Assembly (NCBI GenBank): GCA_046712825.1
Contig: JBKKCR010000198.1
Span: 1-7,002, forward strand
DNA length: 7,002 nt
Reading direction: 5' to 3'
From: DATFGK01 sp046712825
GTDB taxonomy: Bacteria; Actinomycetota; AC-67
Shown here: positions 1-5,301 of the stretch, in pieces
How positions within the stretch are numbered: position 1 is the stretch's first letter
How the letters are laid out: the number at the start of each line of letters is the position of its first letter
The notes under the pieces: generated by a model
What the model saw: only the letters and a program-made list of their open reading frames with translations
Database searches by the model: none
Told to the model about the DNA's origin: nothing
Made by a program: the position numbers and the translations under genes

Positions 1-34
1 GGCGTTGGGAGGCAACTCGGCCGGCACGCGCCGA

Positions 35-166
35 TCAGCTTTCGCGTTCGCCGGCGCGACCCGGGACCATCCTGCCCACCCGCTCCATCGCGACCTCATG
101 GATGTCGTCCAGGAGCCGGGCGATGGACCGAGGGTTGATGGGGAACAACATGGCGAGCGAACCCAT
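35..166 (-). CDS. small hypothetical protein, 43 aa, possibly leaderless
   Basis: Short reading frame starting with ATG at 166 (a second in-frame ATG lies at 151) and ending in TGA at 35-37. The product begins MGSLAMLFPINPRSIARLL and continues as a likely amphipathic helix with an acidic DDIHEVAMERV stretch, then a polar tail. Codons end mostly in G or C, as in the neighbouring genes, and the protein composition looks natural, unlike the Arg/Pro-rich translations of the opposite strand. There is no Shine-Dalgarno sequence. Instead a TATCCT hexamer (178-173) ends six bases before the ATG, the spacing expected for a leaderless actinobacterial transcript. I do not recognise a named family; the Pro-Arg-Ser-(Ile)-Ala-Arg-Leu-Leu-Asp-Asp pattern recalls short uncharacterised actinobacterial proteins, but that is an impression. 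It is divergent from the acyltransferase gene at 202. It could be spurious because of its length. Confidence 0.42.
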   Translation of the reverse strand: MGSLAMLFPINPRSIARLLDDIHEVAMERVGRMVPGRAGERES

Positions 167-172
167 GACCGG

Positions 173-180
173 AGGATAAT
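173..180. promoter_or_regulatory. possible bidirectional -10 region between the 43-aa ORF and the acyltransferase gene
   Basis: The eight bases AGGATAAT read as GATAAT on the plus strand (175-180, five of six matches to TATAAT) and as TATCCT on the minus strand (178-173, TANNNT type). Plus-strand initiation about seven bases downstream would leave a leader of roughly 15-30 bases before the acyltransferase. Minus-strand initiation would fall at the ATG at 166. No good -35 hexamer is visible in either direction. Overlapping, symmetric -10 elements driving divergent transcription are a known bacterial arrangement; their use here is inferred. Confidence 0.35.
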
Positions 181-201
181 CGAGCGCTCCGGACGGACGC
201 C

Positions 202-1068
202 ATGATTGGGAGTCGGATGGACGAGAAGCTAGATCTCATCGAGCCCGAGAAGCGCGCGTTCGTCAGCGGCGTCGCCGCCGACCTCGAGGCGCGCGATCCC
301 GAGTACATCCGGAGCCAGCTCCCGCTGATGTGGCTGCTGACGACCCTCTACTTCCGTGCCGAGGTGAAGGGCTTCGAGCGGATCCCCGAAGAAGGACCGC
401 TGCTGTTCGTCGCCAACCACTCTGGCGGAAACATGACGCCGGACTCGATCGTGTTCACGCTCGCGTTCAACACCTACTTCGGCGTGGAACGGCCGTTACA
501 CGCGCTGGCACACGCGCTCGTCACCTCGTATCCGATCCTCGGGACCCTCGCGAAGAAGTGGGGCATCGTGACGGCCGGGCCCGAGGCCGCGAAAGCGATT
601 CTCGAGCGGGGGCACAGCGTGCTCGTGTATCCCGGCGGCGACGTCGAGGTGCACCGTCCGTGGACCGCGCGCCACGAGATCTGCTTCGACGGACGCAAAG
701 GCTTCCTGCGGCTCGCGAAAGAAGCCAACGTGCCGATCGTCCCCGTTGTATCGCTGGGAGGCCAAGACACGTATCTCCCGCTGACCGACGGCCGCGCGAT
801 CGCGAAGGCGCTCCGCTTGGACAAGCTGGCGCGCCTCAAGGTTCTGCCGATCTCGCTCGCGCTGCCGTGGGGGCTCAACATCGGCGACTTCCTCGGACAC
901 ATCCCGCTCCCGGCGAAGATCCGGCAGGAGGTGCTCGAGCCGATCGACGTCGTGGCTAAGTTCGGCGACGACGCCGACTCCGACGACGCCTACGATTACG
1001 TCACCGGCCGGATGCAGGAGACCCTGACCGCGATGGCGGCGTCACGCGTGCTGCCGCCGTTCGTGTGA
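202..1068 (+). CDS. lysophospholipid acyltransferase family protein (MGAT/PlsC-like)
   Basis: Predicted membrane-associated acyltransferase that moves a fatty acyl group from acyl-CoA or acyl-ACP to a glycerolipid or similar acceptor; the exact acceptor cannot be read from sequence. The 288-aa protein has the catalytic block VANHSGGNMTPD (residues 70-81, with N72-H73 and D81). This is the longer-spaced variant, seen in MGAT-like members, of the classical HX4D motif. The second block is VYPGGDVEVHRPW (142-154, in place of FPEGT), and a VPIVPV strand follows at 177-182. A hydrophobic stretch around residues 40-51 may sit at the membrane. The annotated start is ATG 202, but ATG 217 is equally possible and has a GGGAG at 208-212, four bases upstream; ATG 202 has no clear ribosome site. 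The gene ends TGATG, overlapping the next gene, so the two are probably co-translated. Family assignment is firm; substrate is unknown. Confidence 0.88.
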   Translation: MIGSRMDEKLDLIEPEKRAFVSGVAADLEARDPEYIRSQLPLMWLLTTLYFRAEVKGFERIPEEGPLLFVANHSGGNMTPDSIVFTLAFNTYFGVERPLHALAHALVTSYPILGTLAKKWGIVTAGPEAAKAILERGHSVLVYPGGDVEVHRPWTARHEICFDGRKGFLRLAKEANVPIVPVVSLGGQDTYLPLTDGRAIAKALRLDKLARLKVLPISLALPWGLNIGDFLGHIPLPAKIRQEVLEPIDVVAKFGDDADSDDAYDYVTGRMQETLTAMAASRVLPPFV

Positions 1069-1523
1069 TGCGCGTCCAGCAATCGATCGTCGTCGACCGC
1101 CCTCCCAAGGACGTCTGGCGACTCGTCGGTGATCTCACGCGGTACCCATCCTTCTTCGCCGGCATCACGAAGTGGGACCCCAAGTCCGAGGAGCGCTCCG
1201 GGGTCGGCGCGCGCTACCGCGTTCTGATGCAGGTCGGCTCGATCCAGGCGGGCGGCACACTCCACGTCACCGAGTGGCGGGAGAACGTCGGGATCGCCTG
1301 GGAGTCGGAGGCCGGCATCCAGATGAGCGGCCGCACCGAGATCGAGCCCCAGGGCGCGGGGACGCGCGTGCGACTCGAGATCGATTTCACGCTGCCGGGC
1401 CCGGGAGGCTGGCTGGTCGAGCGCATCGCCGGGCGGATCGTGGGACGGAACCTCTGGGCGACGCTGCTCGCGGCTCGCCGGATCGTCGAGCACGAGCAGG
1501 ACGAAGCTCAGACCGCCCGGTAG
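1068..1523 (+). CDS. SRPBCC (START-like) family protein
   Basis: A 151-aa protein with the layout of the SRPBCC/polyketide-cyclase helix-grip fold. It has a first strand (QQSIVVDRPPKDVWRLVGD, residues 4-22) running into the typical first helix, a YPSFF segment at 26-30, and a run of beta strands through residue 109. A long C-terminal helix (about 113-145) should close a hydrophobic cavity. Members bind lipids or other hydrophobic ligands; some are enzymes, many are carriers of unknown ligand, and no catalytic residue can be named here. ATG 1068 is preferred; a GTG directly before it (1065) would add one residue. There is no Shine-Dalgarno site, and the ATG shares its A with the TGA of the acyltransferase gene, so translational coupling is likely. 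The pairing suggests a role in handling the lipid substrate or product. Its last 16 bp overlap the end of the convergent cyclase gene. Confidence 0.85.
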   Translation: MRVQQSIVVDRPPKDVWRLVGDLTRYPSFFAGITKWDPKSEERSGVGARYRVLMQVGSIQAGGTLHVTEWRENVGIAWESEAGIQMSGRTEIEPQGAGTRVRLEIDFTLPGPGGWLVERIAGRIVGRNLWATLLAARRIVEHEQDEAQTAR

Positions 1524-2380
1524 ATCGCGACCGGTTCGGTCAAGCCGCGCGGCTCGACGCTTCCTGCGTCGGTGAAACGAAGCGAGTCCACATCCTTCTC
1601 CGCGAGGAGCTTCGCTTCCGCCGTGACCAGCACGTCGCCGGGCTCGCAGAACTCGAGCAGGCGCGCGGTCAGGTTCACGTCGTGGCCGATCAGATCGTCG
1701 CGAACGACCGACGGGCGCCCCGCGTGCACGGCGATCCGCACCTGCTGGAACGACGGGTCGGCCGCGCGCTTCTTGCGCGCCGAGTCGCGGAGCGCCAGCG
1801 CGGCTTTCACCGCATCGGCGGCGGTCGCGAACGCGAGAAGGAACCCGTCGCCGAGATGCTTCACCACCTCGCCGTCGTGGAGGTTGCAGATGCTTCCCAC
1901 CATCACCTCGAGCCGTTTCACCAGCGTCACGGCCGCGTCGTCCCCGTTGCTCGCCGTGTATGCGGTGAAGCCGACGACGTCGATGAACACGATGCCGACG
2001 TGGTCGCCGCCGGCGATCTCGGCGAAACGTCCGCTGGATACGGCGTCGTCGGTCGCGAGCGCGCTGACGAGCTGCGCGGTGCCGTAGGCGAGGCGGCCAA
2101 GGAAGGACGGCCGGCGCTCGACCGCGTTCGCGAGCACCGGTTCGAGCGCGTCGGCGGCGTGGAGCCACGCAGCGGCGCTGCGACTGCCGCCCGCGCGCCG
2201 CTGTGCGTCCTCCATCTCCTCGGCGAGCTCGGTGTCCTGCCCCAAGGCCGTCTGGATCGCCTCGCGGATCGCCGACGCGGCTCGGCGGCCGCTCTCTCGT
2301 TTCGCCTCCCGAGCCTCGTCCTTCGCTTTGGCGGCGTTCACTTTGGCGGCGCCCTTCGAAGCCTTCTTTGGGGTCGTCAT
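1508..2380 (-). CDS. soluble class III adenylate/guanylate cyclase domain protein
   Basis: Predicted cytoplasmic enzyme making cAMP (or possibly cGMP) from the nucleoside triphosphate. The cyclase domain fills about residues 125-290. Visible catalytic positions are the metal-binding aspartates D134 (in FIDVVGFT) and D178 (in KHLGDGF), the base-contacting pair K174 and D229 (K and D favour ATP), and the transition-state N236 and R240 (in GHDVNLTARL). All six are present, so it should be active as a homodimer. Residues 1-45 are Lys/Ala/Arg-rich, then an alpha-helical region (about 46-110) replaces the membrane or sensor domains seen in many relatives. No transmembrane segment is visible. ATG 2380 is supported by AAGGA three bases upstream (2388-2384). 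It lies 56 bp downstream of the putative anti-sigma gene on the same strand, so it may be partly read from that operon, although its own promoter is possible. Confidence 0.9.
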   Translation of the reverse strand: MTTPKKASKGAAKVNAAKAKDEAREAKRESGRRAASAIREAIQTALGQDTELAEEMEDAQRRAGGSRSAAAWLHAADALEPVLANAVERRPSFLGRLAYGTAQLVSALATDDAVSSGRFAEIAGGDHVGIVFIDVVGFTAYTASNGDDAAVTLVKRLEVMVGSICNLHDGEVVKHLGDGFLLAFATAADAVKAALALRDSARKKRAADPSFQQVRIAVHAGRPSVVRDDLIGHDVNLTARLLEFCEPGDVLVTAEAKLLAEKDVDSLRFTDAGSVEPRGLTEPVAIYRAV

Positions 2381-2383
2381 CGG

Positions 2384-2424
2384 TCCTTCAGTCGAGGCAC
2401 CCCGAAAGGGGCCGCGTCATTATG
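2384..2424 (-). promoter_or_regulatory. possible promoter and leader of the cyclase gene
   Basis: In the 56-bp gap upstream of the cyclase, the minus strand carries CATAAT (2424-2419, five of six matches to a -10 box) with no convincing -35. It is followed by a short CCCC/GGGG hairpin (2400-2411; loop GAAA on the plus strand, TTTC on the transcript) and the AAGGA ribosome site (2388-2384). Transcription from here would give a leader of about 30 bases. The evidence is weak, and read-through from the sigma operon is the alternative. Confidence 0.25.
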
Positions 2425-2436
2425 CGACGTTCGGCG

Positions 2437-2937
2437 TCAGGATATGCTGGGCGGGCACACGCCCGGAGCGGGCGGACAGAGCCCCAGCTCCCTGAGCAGG
2501 TCGACCGCGCGCTCGTGCACCTCGTGCGCGACGGGCACGATCTTCTCTTTCTCTTCAGGGTCGAGCAGCTTGACCAGTGCCAGCATCGCGCGGTCCGCAG
2601 CGATCACTTCGTCCGCGTCCCGACGCGACAGCGCCCTGCCGAGGCGGTCGCGCTCGGAATACGCGTCTACGAGCTCGGTCGAGTCGACCGGCAAGCCGAG
2701 CCAGTCGTGAGCCACGATCCGCAGCGGCCGGGGGAGCTCGTGGCCGAGGACCATTCCGCCGGCGAGTGCCGTCAGGACGGCGAAAGCGATCGCGACCCGC
2801 CGCGTCGCCCGAGGCCTCGGGCCAGGGGTCGCGAGGATGTGGGTACGGAGCGCGGCGACGCGCTCCTCGGCGAGCCGCCGGTTGCCCGGCGCCAGCGCCG
2901 CGGCGAGGATCTCCATGATCCGGTCGTCACTCCGCAT
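2437..2937 (-). CDS. single-pass membrane protein, putative anti-sigma factor
   Basis: A 166-aa protein coupled to the ECF sigma gene: ATG 2937 overlaps the sigma coding region by 11 bp, with GAGGAG about seven bases upstream. That site decides this start over a longer reading frame beginning at 2979. Residues 1-34 form a charged helix (MRSDDRIMEILAAAL onward). A basic stretch RPRATRR (41-47) precedes one transmembrane helix at about 48-65, giving an N-in, C-out topology. The outer part (66-166) is helical and charged, with two cysteines near the end (C154 and C161, seven apart in CPPAPGVC). There is no HXXXCXXC zinc anti-sigma motif. Position, topology and the short cytoplasmic helix fit a membrane-bound anti-sigma factor, or a DUF5667-like sigma-linked protein; this is inference and not a family match. 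The outer domain would be the sensing part. Confidence 0.7.
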   Translation of the reverse strand: MRSDDRIMEILAAALAPGNRRLAEERVAALRTHILATPGPRPRATRRVAIAFAVLTALAGGMVLGHELPRPLRIVAHDWLGLPVDSTELVDAYSERDRLGRALSRRDADEVIAADRAMLALVKLLDPEEKEKIVPVAHEVHERAVDLLRELGLCPPAPGVCPPSIS

Positions 2938-3475
2938 GTACCGTCTCCTCGACCATCCCGCGCAACCGTTCGAGCGCACGAGATTGAGCCATCCGAACCG
3001 CCCCAGCCTGTTTGCCGAGCAGCCGCCCGACTTGCTTCGCCCCGAGCCCGCCGATCACCCGAAGCTCCAGCACCTCGCGCTCCTCCGGACTCAACCGCGC
3101 GAACGCCGCGCGGACGCCGGCGGCTTCCTCGTTCGCGAGCACCCGTTCCTCTGGCAACGGGTCCGAGTACGGCTCGGTCGCAGGGAGGGCGCGACCATGC
3201 CGTCGGTTCACCTCGTACACGATGTTGCGGCAGATCACGAACAGCCACGCCTCGAATCCGCCGCCGCGCCAGCGGAAGTCGGCGACCCGGTCGTAGGCCC
3301 TGGTCATCGTCTCGGACACGGCGTCCTCGGCCTCGTCCGGCGTGGTGAGCCGTCGGCGCGCGTAGGCGTACAGGCGCGGATAGGCGTGCCGGTAGAGCGC
3401 CTCCCAGGCATCAGCCTCTCCCGCCCGGGCGCTTCGTACCAGCCTTCGCGAAACGCCGTGCTCGGTCACCTTCAC
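2927..3475 (-). CDS. RNA polymerase ECF-type sigma factor
   Basis: A 182-aa sigma-70 family protein of the extracytoplasmic function type, which directs RNA polymerase to a small set of promoters. Region 2 covers about residues 25-92: LYRHAYPRLYAYARRRL, the acidic DEAEDAVSETMTRAY helix, then the DNA-melting segment ending in FEAWLFVICRNIVYEVNRR. A linker (93-122) leads to region 4 (about 125-173), with the LSPEEREVLELRVIGG helix and a helix-turn-helix ending in AVRMAQSRALERLR. There is no C-terminal extension such as SnoaL. The start is GTG at 3475; an in-frame GTG at 3469 is the only close alternative, and neither has a good ribosome site. It is followed by an overlapping membrane-protein gene, the usual order for a sigma/anti-sigma pair, and is divergent from three exported-protein genes. 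Target promoters are unknown. Confidence 0.93.
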   Translation of the reverse strand: MKVTEHGVSRRLVRSARAGEADAWEALYRHAYPRLYAYARRRLTTPDEAEDAVSETMTRAYDRVADFRWRGGGFEAWLFVICRNIVYEVNRRHGRALPATEPYSDPLPEERVLANEEAAGVRAAFARLSPEEREVLELRVIGGLGAKQVGRLLGKQAGAVRMAQSRALERLRGMVEETVHAE

Positions 3476-3580
3476 GGACTGTATGACGCACCGAGCGAAT
3501 TCGTCACAACGACCCTACGTGCAGTGACGCGAACACCGCGTGCCTCATGAGCATGCGAGTCGTCGACGAGAGGAGGGCGC
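3476..3580. promoter_or_regulatory. divergent control region between the sigma gene and the exported-protein genes
   Basis: About 105 bp between divergent genes. Toward the sigma gene, the minus strand has TTGTGA (3509-3504) and, 18 bases on, CATACA (3485-3480). A TANNNT hexamer TACAGT (3483-3478) ends eight bases before the second GTG (3469), which would suit a leaderless start there. Three copies of TGACG or its complement occur at 3484-3488, 3502-3506 (inverted) and 3525-3529. The last two belong to an inverted repeat, CGTCAC/GTGACG, with a 16-base gap, and could be an operator. No clean ECF promoter (GGAAC with CGTC at 16-17 bases) is visible in the plus direction. An AGGAGG ribosome site (3571-3576) serves the gene at 3581. 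Confidence 0.35.
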
Positions 3581-3736
3581 ATGTTCGCTCGGAAGGTCAT
3601 CACGCTGGCGGTCGCGGTGTTCGCAGCAGCCCCGCTCGCGATGGGCCCGGCGGCTGCCGGACGCACGGTCAGCGGACGATACGTCACGGGGACACCGGCC
3701 GGCGGGGGGTTCCTGCCGCACAGCGGCCCCAGCTAA
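3581..3736 (+). CDS. small secreted peptide precursor, 51 aa
   Basis: Short gene with an excellent AGGAGG ribosome site (3571-3576) four bases before ATG 3581, ending in TAA at 3734-3736. The N-terminus MFARKVITLAVAVFAAAPLA is a typical signal sequence: basic n-region, about 14 hydrophobic residues, then a Pro/Ala c-region ending GPAAA near residue 26, where signal peptidase I could cut. The mature part would be only about 25 residues, rich in Gly, Pro, Ser and Thr (VSGRYVTGTPAGGGFLPHS), without cysteine or lipobox. I recognise no family. Thirteen bases separate it from the next exported-protein gene, so the two are probably one transcript. It could be an envelope peptide, a signal peptide-like ligand, or a remnant of a longer gene; the strong ribosome site and signal sequence argue for a real product. 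Confidence 0.6.
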   Translation: MFARKVITLAVAVFAAAPLAMGPAAAGRTVSGRYVTGTPAGGGFLPHSGPS

Positions 3737-3749
3737 AGGCGCCGACGCC

Positions 3750-4298
3750 ATGAGGCGCCTGTTCGCGTTCCCCCTCGCCGCAGCGGTCGCAGCGGCAGGG
3801 ATCGCGTTCGCGCTCAGGTCTCCGAGCGAACGCGAGTCCGACGGGATGCCGGTGCTCGTCGGTGCCGGCGCTCTCGTCGCGCGGGGAGCGGCCGGAAACC
3901 TGACGTGGGAGGTGCACGCTCGACCAAGTGATGCCGGCCTCTGCATCGAGGTGCGGGATTCGGAGGGAGGCCGGTCGCTGGGATGCGGCTTCGGGGTGCC
4001 GGATCTCCACCCGGTCGGCTTCCTGATCCACCGCACGAGGGACGGCAGGCAACTTCTCCTCGCGGGCCCCATCGCAAGCCGGGCCGCGACCCTGCGGCTC
4101 GAACTGGTCGGCGGCGAACGCTTGAACGGTGCGCCGTTCCCGCGGGAGGTCGTCCCCGGCGCGCGGGTGTTCGTCGCCGACCTCACCGGGAGGCCGAGCA
4201 TCCTCTCGGTGGAGGCGTTCGACGGAAGCGGAGTCACACTCGGTCGGCGTGGCGTCGACCCTCGCCCGGCGGGAGATCCCCGCCTGTCGGATCACTGA
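3750..4298 (+). CDS. exported hypothetical protein with a two-cysteine beta-rich domain
   Basis: A 182-aa protein starting at ATG 3750; an open frame runs further upstream but is Arg-rich and overlaps the small secreted gene, so the shorter start is preferred. The ribosome site is weak (AAGG about 11 bases upstream), suggesting coupling to the preceding gene. MRRLFAFPLAAAVAAAGIAF forms a signal sequence or N-terminal anchor with no clear cleavage site. The remainder alternates hydrophobic residues in the manner of beta strands. It has C65 and C79 in GLCIEVRD and SLGCGFGV, probably a disulphide outside the cell. Later strands include LLLAGPI, TLRLEL and VFVADL. The Leu-Cys-x-Glu plus Gly-Cys-Gly pattern recalls other uncharacterised actinobacterial exported proteins, but I cannot assign a function. 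It lies between two secreted-protein genes and is divergent from the ECF sigma operon. Confidence 0.75.
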   Translation: MRRLFAFPLAAAVAAAGIAFALRSPSERESDGMPVLVGAGALVARGAAGNLTWEVHARPSDAGLCIEVRDSEGGRSLGCGFGVPDLHPVGFLIHRTRDGRQLLLAGPIASRAATLRLELVGGERLNGAPFPREVVPGARVFVADLTGRPSILSVEAFDGSGVTLGRRGVDPRPAGDPRLSDH

Positions 4299-4357
4299 TC
4301 CCATCGGCGGCACAGCGGGGCATCAGCCCCCGGCCCAGAGACGGAAGGAGAAGGATC

Positions 4358-5230
4358 ATGCAGAGGAAGCGGCGCAAGCCGGTAGCGCTCCTGCTCGTCG
4401 CGATCACGTCGGCGGCAGCCGTCCTCACGACGGCAGGCCCGGCGTTCGCGAACCATCCCGTGCTCGTCGAGGGAACCTGCCTTGGCGCCGGCACCACCCA
4501 GAGGACCGCGGTCGTGCCGGGCACGTGCGGCGACTACGACGGAGACGGCCGCATCGGAACGGCCGAGGATACCGATGAGGGCGACAGGGTGTTCGGCACG
4601 ATCAACGCGGCGCTCGGCAATACCGACCTCGGCGCCACCCTCAACCCGACGCGGGCGAACCAGAACGGCCGGGTGACGATCGTGACGTCGGGCGTGTTCC
4701 CGGAGATCGTGACGATCACCGCCGCCGGCGGAAACGTCACCCTGGAAGCCGCCGACGGCGTCGACGCGAACATAGACGCAGTCGCACAAGGCGTCGCCGG
4801 CAACGCCGACCGTCAGGTGAGCCCCGGCATCATCGTCACTTCACCGGCCGATCGGCGTGTCACGATCCGCAACGTCATGAGCCGCAACTGGACCGAAGGA
4901 TTCCGGATCTCCGGATACTCGCGCGTGACGCTCGACCGCGTGCGCGCAGAGAACAACCGCGACTACGGGATCCGCGTGCAAGACTACGCGCGGGTCGCGA
5001 TCAGCAACTCCCACGTCAATGCCACGGGGTTCCGCGCCGCACCCGGTGTGGACAACACGCCGAACCCCGGCAACGGGATCGAGTACGAGGACACGTCGCA
5101 GGGCTCGATCTTCTACTCCTCGGTGACCGGAAGCTTCGCCGCCGGCCTCGCGAGAGACGGCACCGCGAAAGTCTCCCGGGACCACGTGCAGCTTTTCGAC
5201 AACAACCCGAACTTCCTCGTCGAGAGCTGA
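4358..5230 (+). CDS. secreted right-handed beta-helix protein with EF-hand-like loop
   Basis: A 290-aa secreted protein. ATG 4358 follows a strong GGAG site (4347-4350, seven bases away); the much longer open frame upstream is not used. The signal peptide has a basic MQRKRRK n-region, a hydrophobic core at 8-25 and an AFA cut after residue 31. Mature protein: C41 and C57 probably pair. Residues 59-70 then read DYDGDGRIGTAE, fitting the EF-hand calcium loop (D1, D3, D5, G6, I8, E12). A beta-helix follows: repeats starting at G181, G204, G240 and G263 recur every 23 residues, with a 13-residue insertion in the middle interval (around AAPGVDNTPNPGN, 228-240). Many pectate lyases share this fold, but I see no polysaccharide-lyase active-site set, so a structural or carbohydrate-binding role is equally possible. 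It is the last gene before a strong hairpin. Confidence 0.85.
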   Translation: MQRKRRKPVALLLVAITSAAAVLTTAGPAFANHPVLVEGTCLGAGTTQRTAVVPGTCGDYDGDGRIGTAEDTDEGDRVFGTINAALGNTDLGATLNPTRANQNGRVTIVTSGVFPEIVTITAAGGNVTLEAADGVDANIDAVAQGVAGNADRQVSPGIIVTSPADRRVTIRNVMSRNWTEGFRISGYSRVTLDRVRAENNRDYGIRVQDYARVAISNSHVNATGFRAAPGVDNTPNPGNGIEYEDTSQGSIFYSSVTGSFAAGLARDGTAKVSRDHVQLFDNNPNFLVES

Positions 5231-5254
5231 CGCGCCGAGACGTATCCGTTCTTC

Positions 5255-5296
5255 CCTTCAGGCCCGCGTTCGACCCCCCGGACGCGGGCCTGAAGG
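5255..5296. terminator. hairpin terminator between convergent genes, probably bidirectional
   Basis: A perfect 15-bp inverted repeat: CCTTCAGGCCCGCGT at 5255-5269 pairs with 5282-5296, with a 12-base loop that can be closed by two more pairs (C-G and a T-G wobble). It lies 24 bases after the beta-helix gene stop and five bases beyond the stop of the convergent acyl-CoA ligase, so it can serve both strands. Neither side has a U-run, as is common for terminators in GC-rich actinobacteria. An mRNA-stabilising hairpin is the alternative role. Confidence 0.8.
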
Positions 5297-5301
5297 TCTG
5301 C

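Noticed and set aside
5..205. 66-codon plus-strand frame at the left edge
   Set aside because: Composition is unconvincing, there is no ribosome site, and the opposite strand holds a better candidate at 35-166.
996..2168. 390-codon open frame on the minus strand crossing the SRPBCC and cyclase genes
   Set aside because: Its translation is extremely Arg-rich and low in complexity, and it overlaps two genes with clear domains; it is the usual long non-coding frame of GC-rich DNA.
1172..2710. 512-codon plus-strand open frame antisense to the cyclase and reaching the membrane-protein gene
   Set aside because: Arg/His/Asp-heavy translation with no recognisable domain and no ribosome site; it is a shadow of the cyclase and anti-sigma genes.
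3540..3749. 70-codon upstream extension of the 182-aa exported protein
   Set aside because: It overlaps the 51-aa secreted gene in another frame, has an unnatural Arg/Ser-rich composition, and places the signal sequence internally.
4289..4301. Near-palindrome GGATCACTGATCC across the stop codon of the exported-protein gene
   Set aside because: Six-base arms with a one-base centre cannot form a good hairpin, and the site lies within coding sequence; chance is likely.
4317..4330. Small hairpin GGGGC-ATCA-GCCCC between the second and third exported genes
   Set aside because: Only a five-base stem without U-run; too weak to call a terminator or attenuator.
3983..4357. 125-codon upstream extension of the beta-helix gene
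   Set aside because: It overlaps the 182-aa exported protein, is Arg/Pro-rich, and would bury the signal peptide; ATG 4358 has a strong ribosome site.
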